From assembly GCA_024516035.1 (NCBI GenBank), contig CM044964.1, positions 24,568,333 through 24,632,332 of the forward strand: a DNA stretch of 64,000 nt. The letters are read 5' to 3'. Position 1 is the first letter of the stretch, and each line of letters starts with the position of its first letter. Source of the DNA: Bactericera cockerelli (lineage: Eukaryota > Arthropoda > Insecta > Hemiptera > Triozidae). A model generated the notes under the pieces. The model searched no databases. It was not told the DNA's origin and was given only the letters and a program-made list of their open reading frames with translations. The translations under genes and the position numbers were made by a program. Below, piece after piece: positions 55,701 through 62,663 of this stretch.

Positions 55701-58700
55701 ACTTTCTTCGGCCATCTATGCTATATCATCTGTAAAAAAAAACGTGGGATCTGAACCTGCCCTCCTCTCCTACTTTGGTTATTTCCATAGTATTATGTCC
55801 TATGGAATTGTTTACTGGGGGTTTTCATGCTATGCTAGGGATGTCTTTCTGCTCCAAAAAAGGGCCCTTCGATCTGTATTTGATCTAAAGAGAGATGTGT
55901 CGTGCAGACCAATTTTTAAAGAAAAAAATATTATTACCATGTGGGGTCAACTAGCCTTGGATACATGTGTTCTTATACATAAAACCAAAGAATCCATTAA
56001 TCGCCATAGCAGTATCCATGGCTACAACACAAGAGGAAGGGATAATCTTGTTACTAGTGGGGAGACACTCTTCCACAAATCTTACCTGAGTGCAGGTATT
56101 AAAATATACAACATATTACCAAACGCACTAAAGGAGAACAATAACATTGATTTATTCAAAACTTCACTCAGGGAGATTATCATGAATGTGTCTCCCTACA
56201 GTCTACAGGATTTGACCCAATCTCTCGCTTCATAATCAGTCAACCCTCCATTCTATCTAGTCATCTCTCCTTTCTTTACCTCCATCTAGTCAAATGTCAC
56301 ATAGAACCCATATAAATATTAGCTCAATTATATATATTATTATTATTACTATTTTTTTTTTTTTTTTTTTTTAATTTTATGTCGTCTTATCTGTATTTTC
56401 TGTCTCTTGTTCTACTTCTCTGTAACATTGTGTACATGCATTTTTGTATAATTTCACAATAAAAATAAATACCAATACCAATTCCAAGTATGGCAATAGT
56501 AAGGCGAGTTTGAGCTGTTTGAGTAATTGTGCCATCACGAATGTTATATAATTCGAATGAAACTACAAACAGTGCAGTCAAGTAGTTAACGCGCTAGTCT
56601 GGTAATCTAGGTAGCGAAGGGATCCGTTCGTTTGAATCCCACCTAGTGCATGATTTTTTCCTCAATAATTTGAGTTCGTGATCACATCATAATAAAGACT
56701 CTGAAAGTTAGGTGGTAGAAAATACTTTGAGCATTAACCTCGCCTGGTTGGTACCTTCCACTAAATACATAGTATTATTTTTTTTTTTTATATACATTAC
56801 ACTAATAAAGTAGTCACTGTGGCAGAGCGAGTTAGCGCGCTAGGCATTGCACACATGGTGACCTGGGTTCGATTCCCAGCGGGGGAGGATTTTTTCTGCT
56901 CTGTACTTAGATGTTCGGGGTCCACTCATACCTCGTGAGGAAAAATGAGTAGCTGCTTTAATGTGAGCAGCGACCAGTGGCGGAATTATAGGCAAAAATA
57001 AGATATTGGGATATTAATGATATGGAAAAGTCCTATAAATCTGCGCTACCCACTAAAATTGTGATATAATAACACAAGGAAACACATTTATTTATTTATT
57101 ACACTAATAAATGTAGCTATCTATATTGTTTGTAGTTTCGTTGTGTTATTATGTCACAACTCTAGGAGCTAGCTCAGCAGTACAAAACTCCAAAATTCAA
57201 CATTTTCCACAATATCCCATATTTTTTCTCACAAAACCGCCACTGTTCGCTATCCATACAAATAGCTTCTCATTTTTCCTCACGAGATATGAGAGGACTC
57301 CGGACATCGCAGTGCAGAACAGAAAAAAATCTACGCTACTGAGGATCGAACCCAGGTCACCATGCGTGCAAGCCTAGAGCGGCACTCCACTCAGCCACGA
57401 TGACTAATAAATATTTTTTCAACTACCAACTTTATTGAGGAAAAACTGTTAATTTTATTTATTTTTTAATATTTTTTTTTTCTTACTTATAATAAAAATT
57501 ATAATAATAATAATACTCTTTAGTGGAAAGTAACCACCAGGCAAGGTTAATGCTCAAAGCATTTTCTACCACCTAACCCTCAGAGTCTTATTATTATGTG
57601 GTCACAAACTCAAATTAATGAGGAAAAATTCGTGCACTGGCTGGGATTCAAGCCAACGGATTTCTACGCTAGATGGATTACCAGACTAGCGCGTTAACCA
57701 CTTGACCACCAGTGCTTAGTTTTCAATATTATTATTTAATTAGTTAATTTTAACAATGGACTCTTCTAAAAAAATATTTATTTCAGGTCGCAACCATCTG
57801 ATCATCAACCTCTCCCGCAACAACCTGCGCTCTTCCAACCTCACTCTAGTTAACCCTTCCCCGCACACCGGGCTTGCAATGATTGCGCAGACCACCTGGA
57901 GTGTCTCCGCGTATCGGCCCAAAGTTGATCTAGTCATCCCCCCTGGTGAGTAATCGCCATGCCTTGACCACTGCGCTGGACAACATATATTTACTGTTCA
58001 AAAACTTTTTTTTAAACTTTATTAGGAGGACAAAGTACAGGTAACAGTATAAAATTAAGAAAAGAAGAAAAAAAAAAAAAAAAAAAACAAAACAAAAAAC
58101 AAAACAAACAAATGACAAAATAAGTAAAAAAAGAAAAGAAAATAACAATAATGTCCTACCTAAAGGGCGGGGTTATTGCCTGTGGCAATTCTTCGTCTTT
58201 TTTTAACAACTTTAGTGCCATGAGATCCCAAATGGGTACTCTTGAAACTTCACTTCAGTGCCAAGCTGAAAAATGACAGTCCGTGCCCACCGTGCCATGA
58301 CATTTTTTTTTTTTTTTTTTTTCTCTCTGATCGATCTGAAACTTTGAGACTGTATTTCTAGAGCATCTTAGATGAATGTTACCTATAAATAAGACCTGAA
58401 TTGTGTGAGACCCCATATGGGTACTCATGGCCTGCTGGAACTGTTTTTTTTTTTTTAATGAAAAAAACATCTTCTGAGAAACCAAATGGGGTCTCACTTT
58501 GAGTGTTTTCAGGCTTTATTGAGATACTACATGGGTACTCATGGCACTGAAGTGAAGTTCTCAAAAAACAGTCTGGCACTCAAGTTGGTAAAGCTTTATT
58601 AGGAGGACAAAGTACAATGGTAACAGTATAAAATTAAGAGAAAAAAAAACAAACAAATGACAAAATAAATAAGTACAAAAGAAAATAACAATAATGTCCT

Positions 58701-59614
58701 ACCTAAAGGGCGGGGTTATTGCCTGTGGCAATCTCTTCCACCCAACCCTTACGTCTTCTTTTCCTTCTGTTACTCTGTCTTATCTTGCTTGAGCAAGGTC
58801 GACGTCTTTCAAAAGCTAATTCACATAAGTTCAACAAGTTTAACATCCAATATGTAAAAATTGTAACATAGGTAGTCACCGTGGCAGTGTAAGTTAGCGC
58901 GCTAGGCATTGCACGTATGGTGACCAAGTACAGACCAGAAAACGAGTTTTCTGGTCTGTACTTGGATGTTCGGGGTGCACTCATGCCTCGTGAGGAAAAA
59001 TGAGTAGTTACTTGTATGAGTAACGACCAGTGGTGGCATTACCAGAGTGAAAATAAATTAATGTAATAGAATAATTCGAAAAAGTAAAGGAGGCTCTTAG
59101 TAATACTGCGTTATCCACAAAAATTGTGAAGAGACCTTGTGCTTTACCACAAATAAAAAATCATTCATACATACGATTGTAACATAGACAACTGGAGCTT
59201 CTAATCTTGCGGCTATGAATTAGTCCAGCTGACAATGAATCCTAGTCTCATATTATGAAAATATAATTTTTAACTAATTCATAACAAATTTCAACACTGA
59301 GTGCCTGATTAGTTGAGTGGTAATATACTCGGTTGCCTTGCTTACGCAAGGCAACCGAGTATTCCGGATTCGATTCCAAGAGCCAACAAAATTATATTCA
59401 AAATTTGGTTACAGTTGTTTGTAAGAGATACCTTCCGGTGCGCTCGTGTTGACCCAGCACCTAAATCGGAAGTATTGTGTCACTTCTCGCCCATCAGAGG
59501 GGTGATATACGAGGGGATGGGCAGGCTACAACACAGACCATAAGCGTCTAGCTGCTATTTCGTGGCTAAGAAATAAAAATGGCTGTGAAATATTCATCTT
59601 AAAAATTAGAAATG

Positions 59615-59647
<33 letters not shown>

Positions 59648-62232
59648 TTTTTTATAGTTTCTACAAGGTTTATAACATAAGAAATGTTTAAATCCTGTGT
59701 AGTCAATTTCTTAAAACCTTTAGAATAAGACTACACAAATTTTCTGGTTGGATTTAATTTATTGTTTTATTTGTACAAAATATACAATTGTATGTGGTAC
59801 AAAGTCATACGTAAATAAATAAAAAATATACAAATAAATCTTAAATAAATTCTTAGCTAAAAAGAAAAACTAAAATGGAATAGCTCAAAAATTAAGAATT
59901 CTGCCTTACTAAACAAATCCCCATTTTTTAAACCTATGCTTGTGTTCCCCCCTGTGTCCCAGGCATAGGCCTGCCGGGGGCGATGTGTGGGCGGACTGCC
60001 CCTACCTACTCCCGGCCCGGAGGAAGTACCTGCTGAGCTATCAGGGGCGGCCTGAGAGGGGGTCCCTAGGGGGGGGAGAAGGTTACCAGGCCCGGCGCCC
60101 AGGCTGCTGATGAGGGGAGCTATCTGCAAGGTACATTAACATTATTATTTTTTAAATATTTAACAAGGCTAGAGTAAGAAATACTTTAACTTAACATTTT
60201 TTTTTTTCAAATATTTAACAAGACTAGAGTAAGAAATACTTTAACTTATTTACCGACCTCAGTAGCTTGATCGATAAGGCGGCGGCGGAATTGTAACCTG
60301 GAGGTTGGTGGTTCAAGTCCCGGTTTCAGCGTAGTTTTAGTAAAGCGAGTTTGAGTAGTTGTGACATCGCGAAAGTGATTAACACAAATATGATAACACT
60401 TACTAACTTAACTTACTACATTAACATTTTTTTTTATAGTATTTAACAAGGCTAGAGTAAGAAATACTTTAACTTATTTACTTGAAGTGGAGCTCTACTT
60501 ATAAGGGTGCAGCAATAGAGATTATTTTTAACATTTTTTTTTTTTAATTCTAATAAAAGATAGTCTGGCTGGGGGACTTTAAATAGGGAGTAGACCAGCA
60601 GTCTGGCTGGGGGAATTTAAATAGAGAGTAGACCAGCAGTCTGGCTGGGGGACTATAAACAGGGAGTAGACCAGTATTGGCTTGGTTCTGGGGGCTCTTG
60701 TGAATTATTAGCCTCCTTGTAAAGACAGTGGTAGAAGGGCCGAGTCATTACTCAACTGTCTGGCTATCATCGTTCACGATGATGCCACACTATATGATAA
60801 AAGATTTGGTGTAAAATGAAAAAATCATAATATAGTATAAAAGAATATGTCGATTATTTTAAATATAGTCTAACATGGATATACGAGAAATCAGGATACC
60901 ACCAATTTTTTCTCTTATATCCAGGTTTCTCTTACAAAGAGGTTATTTTCCCTTATAGAGAGTTGAATTTGACCTGGAAATCATTCTCTATTTCACCTGG
61001 AATTTGTCAAATTTGGCTGTATTATTAACAATTTTTAATTGTAATAATAGAATTAAAAAAAAAAGGCAATTGAGTTTGCGAAATTATAATAATAAAAAAT
61101 TAAAAAATAAATAAAAAAATATCAAAAACACAAACTGACCCAATTACCTTACAGCATCCTCCATCGCCAAATACCTGACCACCAGCACCTCAGACCTGTT
61201 CCACTTCGAGTGGTCTTGCTCCTTGACCACCTCTGACCTCTGCTACTCGGAGAGTACCCGCGCTGAGACACTGCGCCACTCCACCTTCGTCATGATTTTC
61301 GCGGACGATCTAACCAGGTGGAGGCTGGATAGCGAAGGTAATTATAATAATATTGCCTTATTTATACCGCCCGATTAGGACTATTTAACACTTTGAGCCC
61401 ATGAATACCATATATGACTCTCAGCTGACATTTCACAAAGGACATGAGTACCATATATGACCCTCACCCGAAATTTGACTGTGGACATGAGTACTCTATA
61501 TGGTATTCATGACCTTCCTTTACTTTGAAGACATGAGTACTCTCTATGGTATTCGTTTCTATGTGTTTCTCATAGGGAATAGGTTCTAGTGGTCCCTGGG
61601 AACAATTTATGAGTGTTGGGTTCTGAAATTTGTGGTTCCTCGTGCTCACTCGCCGATCCCAGCTCTGGGGCTCAAAGTGGTAAGTCCCTGCATCACCTGT
61701 TTATGTGTAATAGAGAACGGGCTATAATAAAAACCTCTTTACAATAGAGAAAATCTCAGGCCCCTGTGTCTCCTGTTTATGTGTAATAGAGAACTGACTA
61801 TATTAGAAACTTTTTTATAATAAAGAAAATCTCAGGCCCCTGTGTCTCCTGTTTATGTGTAATAGAGAACTGACTATATTAGAGACTTCTTTATAATAGA
61901 GAAAATCTCAGGTCCCTGCATCACCTGTTTATGTGTAATAGAAACCTGACCATGTTAGAAACCTCTTTATAATAGACTTTTTGTTCTATCCCTTTGGTTC
62001 TAATATATCCAGGTTCGACTTTTATTTCAATACATAAAATAATAATAATAACGATATCGCCTTATTTATACTTCCCGATAAGGACTATTAACGTCCCATT
62101 ATTCCAGCAGTAAGCCCAAGACGTATTATTATGTGGTAAAATTCGCAGGATAAATTGTCATGTCCCGGCTGGGTTTCGAACCCGCGACCTAATTTATCTA
62201 TTTTTTCTTTTCATTGTTTATAAGTATTAATT

Positions 62233-62266
<34 letters not shown>

Positions 62267-62663
62267 TAATCATTATTTGTACTGTAGATATTTCTTATTT
62301 TCTAATATTTTTTAAATAATAATAAAAAACAGGAGATATTATAATTATTTTATCTATTGTATTATACAATTTTGGTTATTTGCCGATGCCAAGAGATTTG
62401 GACGTTCTGTAAATAATCAAAAAGGATATTCCCGTAAATTTGTTAAAAATATATTAATCAGGACTATAAGTAAAATCGTATTTTTCACATCAATTCCAGG
62501 CGTGGACAATGACACCAAAGAGAAAAGCCAAGACGAAGAAGAGAATAGGAGGGAAGAGACACAAGTGTCAAATATTGAGATCCAGCTGAGATTGTATGAG
62601 GCCCTGAAGTATGGAGCTGTGCCCGTAATAGTAGGGGATGAGGTCTTGCTACCTTATGAGGAA
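46585..62663 (+). CDS. botv: Exostosin-like 3 / brother of tout-velu, exons 1-9 (3' end outside window)
   Basis: Family function: glycosyltransferase of heparan sulfate synthesis that transfers GlcNAc to the linkage region and growing chain; type II membrane protein of the secretory pathway. Hand-read exons: 46585-46713, 48134-48260, 48780-48931, 49476-49720, 50808-50932, 57787-57945, 59963-60130, 61155-61337 and 62500-62663 (1452 nt, 484 codons if exon 7 is corrected). Order of parts: short cytoplasmic tail, signal anchor about residues 19-41, coiled-coil stem to about 145, cysteine-rich start of the GT47-like exostosin domain ([12 protein letters not shown]), then YIVVLIGE-like strands, [20 protein letters not shown] and [20 protein letters not shown]. 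The GT64 domain should follow beyond 64000. Exons are GC-richer than the surrounding introns. Start: first ATG after an in-frame TAA at 46549. Exon 7 is frameshifted as given. Alternative: EXT1/EXT2, less likely because of the long coiled-coil stem and EXTL3-like motifs. Confidence 0.9.
46938..47151. repeat. Perfect palindrome, 106-bp arms, 2-bp spacer, in botv intron 1
   Basis: Arms 46938-47043 and 47046-47151 pair without mismatch around the centre GGACCAGTCC. AATTCATAGACTAAGG occurs at 46925-46940 and at 47189-47204, a 16-bp direct repeat bracketing the palindrome and 37 nt of other sequence. No similarity to the SINE families apart from weak CACTCACCGAC / CTTGATC resemblance to SINE-D. 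Confidence 0.95.
47427..47618. mobile_element. hAT-like MITE (family K)
   Basis: Left CAGGTACGGCCGGTACTAAG; right end CTCGCTGGCCATGCCTAG (reverse complement CTAGGCATGGCCAGCGAG). Internal GGAGCTGTGGAACTGCAGCA matches 4870. Imperfect 8-nt flank GTTGGTTT / GTTGGGTT. Confidence 0.55.
47985..48061 (+). repeat. SINE-D 3' end
   Basis: AGTGTGTTTGAGTAGTTGTG and GTGATTAAGACAAGTATGAT. Confidence 0.6.
48134..48260 (+). CDS. botv: botv exon 2: stem region
   Basis: 127 nt, phase 0 to 1. Acceptor TTTTTACAG, donor AAAG|GTGAGT. Encodes a charged helical segment ending [13 protein letters not shown], matching the start of the EXTL3 coiled-coil stem. Confidence 0.85.
48780..48931 (+). CDS. botv: botv exon 3: coiled-coil stem
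   Basis: 152 nt, phase 1 to 0. Acceptor TTTTTCAAAG, donor [29 protein letters not shown] and [12 protein letters not shown] have clear heptads and resemble the EXTL3 stem (VSEELLQLEAKRQELNSEI type). Confidence 0.9.
49333..49470 (+). repeat. Retroposon fragment (family H) inserted at the exon 4 acceptor
   Basis: 138 nt matching the 3' half of the copy at 44760-45000. Bracketed by an exact 17-bp direct repeat CTCAGGCCCAGCTAGCT (49316-49332 and 49471-49487). The repeat contains the AG acceptor and the first 12 coding nt of exon 4. The family H copy itself shares CTAGCT at its left edge, so microhomology may contribute. Confidence 0.85.
49476..49720 (+). CDS. botv: botv exon 4: start of GT47-like domain
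   Basis: 245 nt, phase 0 to 2. Acceptor TTACTCAG with pyrimidine tract supplied by the inserted retroposon; donor TTTCAG|GTAGGT. Encodes [20 protein letters not shown], a linker, and [19 protein letters not shown] with the conserved cysteines and SGFPVFVY strand of exostosin domains. GC-rich. Confidence 0.9.
49740..49956 (-). repeat. SINE-A in botv intron 4
   Basis: TAA-repeat tail, TTCCAGCAGAAAGCCCAAGA, GTTTCGAACCCACGGCCTCT, CCACTGAGCTACCAGGAC head. Begins 20 nt after the exon 4 donor. Confidence 0.9.
50041..50213 (+). repeat. SINE-A in botv intron 4, inverted partner
   Basis: CCCGGTAGCTCAGTGGTAAA, GTTGTGGGTTCGAAACCCAA, GGGCAGTATAAATAAGGCAA, TTATTATTATTA tail. Head to head with the copy at 49740-49956, 84 nt apart. 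Confidence 0.9.
50303..50412 (-). repeat. Family H fragment
   Basis: ACAACGTTCAGCGCGGTCAG and CAACCCAGGCGGGGTGAAGT. Confidence 0.55.
50490..50710 (-). repeat. Two copies of repeat family M
   Basis: TCCAGGTATGTTCTGGTATT ... CTTTTCTGTTTATACTGAT at 50490-50557, repeated at about 50646-50707. Direct duplication 156 nt apart. Confidence 0.75.
50808..50932 (+). CDS. botv: botv exon 5: GT47-like domain
   Basis: 125 nt, phase 2 to 1. Acceptor ATATTTCAG, donor AATG|GTATGT. Encodes [20 protein letters not shown] then [20 protein letters not shown], matching the CLYVILVGE and LYSLPHW segments of EXTL3. Confidence 0.9.
50994..51573 (+). pseudogene. LINE-A reverse transcriptase, N-terminal segment
   Basis: After three 54-bp (18-residue) repeats (51036-51197, [18 protein letters not shown] type), RT motifs begin: [35 protein letters not shown] and [18 protein letters not shown]. 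At 51573 the frame enters LINE-B sequence. Removing 51574-54976 (3403 nt) puts it in frame with the downstream part, so it was intact when interrupted. Confidence 0.8.
51036..51197 (+). repeat. 54-bp tandem repeat inside LINE-A ORF, three units
   Basis: GTCCCTACAC begins at 51036, 51090 and 51144; a fourth partial start at 51198. In frame with the RT. Confidence 0.85.
51617..53548 (-). CDS. LINE-B reverse transcriptase with C-terminal zinc-finger-like end
   Basis: 643 residues. RT motifs in order: [69 protein letters not shown] and [12 protein letters not shown] (catalytic YADD), then [13 protein letters not shown]. The C-terminus has [15 protein letters not shown], a CCHC-like pattern common in arthropod LINEs. 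It overlaps the endonuclease frame by 19 nt in another frame. The junction looks like loss of one A in an A run near 53550, because adding it would give one continuous polyprotein. Function: reverse transcription at a nicked target. Otherwise free of stops, so young. Confidence 0.9.
   Translation of the reverse strand: MENVDLKHNSRRAWKMIKTLSNDPTKPKEIQTNVTANQIAHQLLLNGKTNGKVNGTKIRRNITEEKEFITEPLTMDELIEAIGQLKTNKAAGLDEIRTEQIKYFGSETMKWILKFYNNCISQSRIPKIWRKSHVVALLKPGKEPDNPKNFRPVSLLCNLYKLLERLVLNRISQFIDENLIREQAGFRPGKSCCSQILNLAQHIEDGYEANKVTGVAFIDLSAAYDTVNHKKLVRKVYDLTRDFKLAKFVECILGNRRFHVTLGNEKSRWRNQKNGLPQGSVLSPILYNIYTNDIPRTNNTRKFIYADDTAIATQANTFEDVENTLTKALSEMATYYKENHLKPNPSKTQVCSFHLKNQQAERKLKVRWEGEELENCKNPKYLGVKLDRTLSYKVHCKDTKMKVMARNNIIRKLTGTSWGARPETLRTSATALCLSTAEYAAPVWKNSTHAKEVDVAVNTAVRIVSGCLKPSPVEKIYPIVGLAPPQVRRKVASEIEKTKQMEDERHPLHGHIPHPSRLKSRRSFLRSTEPLMKPPEERKEELWKQSCSFDIKGREETSPSFQLPYLTWKTLNRLRVGVSRCKKTLAKWGYTETQEDILCACGEVQDEAHLLVCTDIGTTCTRDDLNACTPAAIKVAEFWRNDI
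53530..54795 (-). CDS. LINE-B endonuclease domain (N-terminal part of the polyprotein)
   Basis: 421 residues. About 85 S/N/Q-rich residues, then an AP-like endonuclease: [11 protein letters not shown] (about 91-101, catalytic N), [11 protein letters not shown] (about 119-129, catalytic E), [26 protein letters not shown] (catalytic D/N), PDNIFVSD and [11 protein letters not shown] (catalytic H). A basic linker leads to the RT frame. Ends after a frameshift (see the RT entry). No separate ORF1 upstream. The start at 54795 is the first ATG of the frame and leaves 173 nt of 5' UTR before the target-site duplication. Confidence 0.9.
   Translation of the reverse strand: MAGRNQTTALSTGHSLNGERVRRISPLPTNEILDDTEGARVSNTDDTPALSRSSNATQSFHHQDNSNMNNENLSTEQPLQRDDVLARPYLTVISINIEGMSTTKEEILSNMCKETDCDIIALQETHRGPSSHRPRINGMKLVMERPDNQYGSAIFTKPNIEVVSTHLTCNRNIEILTLELTSCSITSVYKPPNEAFEFEEPINFNAKSIKIVLGDFNCHSSMWGYRTTNRDGENLELWAEQKNLKLLHDPKLPASFYSGRWKKSYNPDNIFVSDSIMQQALKKVEAPIPRTQHRPIACHITTVVRADKVPFKRRFNFKKAQWNLFSEYLDKEIGKIDPNCESYDEFVSLVFETSRKFIPRGCRTTYIPGLDNNSKQILEQYKTLFHEDPFSDQQLKWARTLLLVCRKSDEIDEENSWRMLI
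54969..56235 (+). pseudogene. LINE-A reverse transcriptase, C-terminal segment
   Basis: Continues [43 protein letters not shown] (motif A), [20 protein letters not shown] (motif B) and [12 protein letters not shown] (catalytic FADD), then [20 protein letters not shown]. The C-terminal domain includes [13 protein letters not shown] and [14 protein letters not shown], typical of jockey/CR1-like ORF2 ends. All RT catalytic aspartates are present, but the ORF is cut by LINE-B, so the copy is dead. Upstream in-frame codons to 54940 belong to LINE-B. Confidence 0.85.
56573..56768 (+). repeat. SINE-C in botv intron 5
   Basis: CAGTCAAGTAGTTAACGCGC, TTTGAATCCCACCTAGTGCA, GTTAGGTGGTAGAAAATACT, CCTTCCACTAAATACATAG. 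Confidence 0.85.
56810..57097 (+). repeat. SINE-B with 14-bp target-site duplication
   Basis: TAGTCACTGTGGCAGAGCGA head, GGTTCGATTCCCAGCGGGGG, GTGATATAATAACACAAGGA end. ATTACACTAATAAA at 56796-56809 and 57098-57111 is an exact 14-bp duplication, direct evidence for LINE-type target-primed insertion. Confidence 0.95.
57125..57406 (-). repeat. SINE-B, inverted partner
   Basis: GTTGTGTTATTATGTCACAA, CTCACGAGATATGAGAGGAC, GGATCGAACCCAGGTCACCA, CTCAGCCACGATGACTA head. Older than the copy at 56810. Confidence 0.85.
57500..57716 (-). repeat. SINE-C, inverted partner
   Basis: TAATACTCTTTAGTGGAAAG, CTACCACCTAACCCTCAGAG, GGGATTCAAGCCAACGGA, CACTTGACCACCAGTGCT head. Confidence 0.85.
57787..57945 (+). 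CDS. botv: botv exon 6: GT47-like domain
   Basis: 159 nt, phase 1 to 1. Acceptor TATTTCAG, donor CCTG|GTGAGT. Encodes [40 protein letters not shown] and [15 protein letters not shown] and the RPxxDLVIPP strand are hallmarks of exostosin GT47 domains. Confidence 0.92.
58010..58195 (-). repeat. Retroposon 3' end, family G (left of a pair)
   Basis: CTTTATTAGGAGGACAAAGT, AATAATGTCCTACCTAAAGG, GCGGGGTTATTGCCTGTGGC. Directly repeated at 58592-58748 on the other side of the MITE. Confidence 0.7.
58207..58587. mobile_element. MITE with TTAA/GTAA flanks (piggyBac-like?)
   Basis: Left TTAA then CAACTTTAGTGCCATGAG. The reverse complement of the right end reads CAACTTGAGTGCCAGACTG, flanked by GTAA. Internal repeats of GGGTACTC(AT)GG and CTTCACTTCAGTGCCA, some inverted. 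Confidence 0.6.
58592..58748 (-). repeat. Retroposon 3' end, family G (right of a pair)
   Basis: CTTTATTAGGAGGACAAAGT, CTAAAGGGCGGGGTTATTGC, GGCAATCTCTTCCACCCAAC. Confidence 0.75.
58873..59160 (+). repeat. SINE-B with palindrome replacing the B-box region
   Basis: TAGTCACCGTGGCAGTGTAA head, GCATTGCACGTATGGTGACC, then a perfect inverted repeat (arms 58924-58943 and 58946-58965, 2-nt spacer) where the B box should be, then the normal body and AATTGTGAAGAGACC end. Confidence 0.9.
59302..59600 (+). repeat. SINE-F with palindrome between A and B boxes
   Basis: GCCTGATTAGTTGAGTGGTA head; arms 59325-59341 and 59346-59362 (ATACTCGGTTGCCTTGC and its complement) with 4-nt spacer; GATTCGATTCCAAG B box; body TTGGTTACAGTTGTTTGTAA. 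Confidence 0.85.
59963..60130 (+). CDS. botv: botv exon 7: GT47-like domain, out of frame as given
   Basis: 168 nt between acceptor CTGTGTCCCAG and donor CAAG|GTACAT; phase 1 at both ends. Continuing from exon 6 the frame reads GIGLPG and then meets TGA at 60034. A different frame inside the exon reads [20 protein letters not shown] then SYQG, the conserved exostosin strand. The shift occurs at a G5 run (59976-59980). Return to the outer frame occurs at a G8 run (60069-60076), giving AADEGSYLQ into exon 8. One extra G in the first run and one fewer in the second restores one open frame. A weak alternative donor at 60082 (AAG|GTTACC) would avoid the second correction. Confidence 0.7.
60252..60396 (+). 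repeat. SINE-D, full length
   Basis: ACCGACCTCAGTAGCTTGAT, GTTCAAGTCCCGGTTTCAGC, GTGATTAACACAAATATGAT. A GCG trinucleotide expansion lies in the head. Confidence 0.9.
60563..60680 (+). repeat. 38-bp tandem repeat, three units
   Basis: GTCTGGCTGGGGGACTTTAA then ATAGGGAGTAGACCAGCA; starts at 60563, 60601 and 60639. Confidence 0.9.
61155..61337 (+). CDS. botv: botv exon 8: GT47-like domain
   Basis: 183 nt, phase 1 to 1. Acceptor ACCTTACAG, donor GAAG|GTAATT. Encodes [40 protein letters not shown] and [14 protein letters not shown]. The CxxS..LCxS...E.L..S.F pattern matches the EXTL3 segment that binds the nucleotide-sugar side of GT47 folds. Confidence 0.9.
61340..61388 (-). repeat. SINE-A tail fragment beside exon 8 donor
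   Basis: AATTATAATAATATTGCCTT and CCCGATTAGGACTATT, starting within 5 nt of the donor and cut off by the next element. Confidence 0.75.
61389..61679. mobile_element. MITE with TTAA/GTAA flanks (piggyBac-like?)
   Basis: CACTTTGAGCCC at left, GGGCTCAAAGTG at right. TTAA precedes (61385-61388) and GTAA follows (61680-61683). Internal CATGAGTACCATATATGAC-type repeats. Confidence 0.65.
61684..61985 (+). repeat. 76-bp tandem repeat, about four units
   Basis: CCTGTTTATGTGTAATAGAG starts at 61696, 61772, 61848 and 61924. Begins right after the MITE. Confidence 0.9.
62040..62192 (-). repeat. SINE-A, head truncated
   Basis: AACGATATCGCCTTATTTAT, TTCCAGCAGTAAGCCCAAGA, GGCTGGGTTTCGAACCCGCG. Confidence 0.9.
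62500..62663 (+). CDS. botv: botv exon 9: end of GT47-like region
   Basis: 164 nt, phase 1 to 0. Acceptor CAATTCCAG, donor GAA|GTAAGT. An acidic insert ([15 protein letters not shown]) is followed by [20 protein letters not shown] and PYEE, the conserved exostosin segment just before the GT64 half. The last 15 nt and the donor are tandemly repeated downstream. Confidence 0.92.

Larger units (their letters stand above)
50985..56480 (+). mobile_element. LINE-A (non-LTR retrotransposon), 5'-truncated, split by LINE-B
   Basis: Reverse-transcriptase frame on the + strand from about 50994, interrupted at 51573/54969, ending at 56235. The 3' UTR ends near 56480 with AATAAAAATAAATACC and repeated ATACCA units. 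No endonuclease domain is present, so the 5' end is missing. Lies in botv intron 5, same orientation as the gene. Confidence 0.85.

Noticed and set aside
59857..60129. Minus-strand 90-codon proline-rich frame
   Set aside because: It is the antisense shadow of botv exon 7, which is supported by conserved motifs and splice sites on the + strand.
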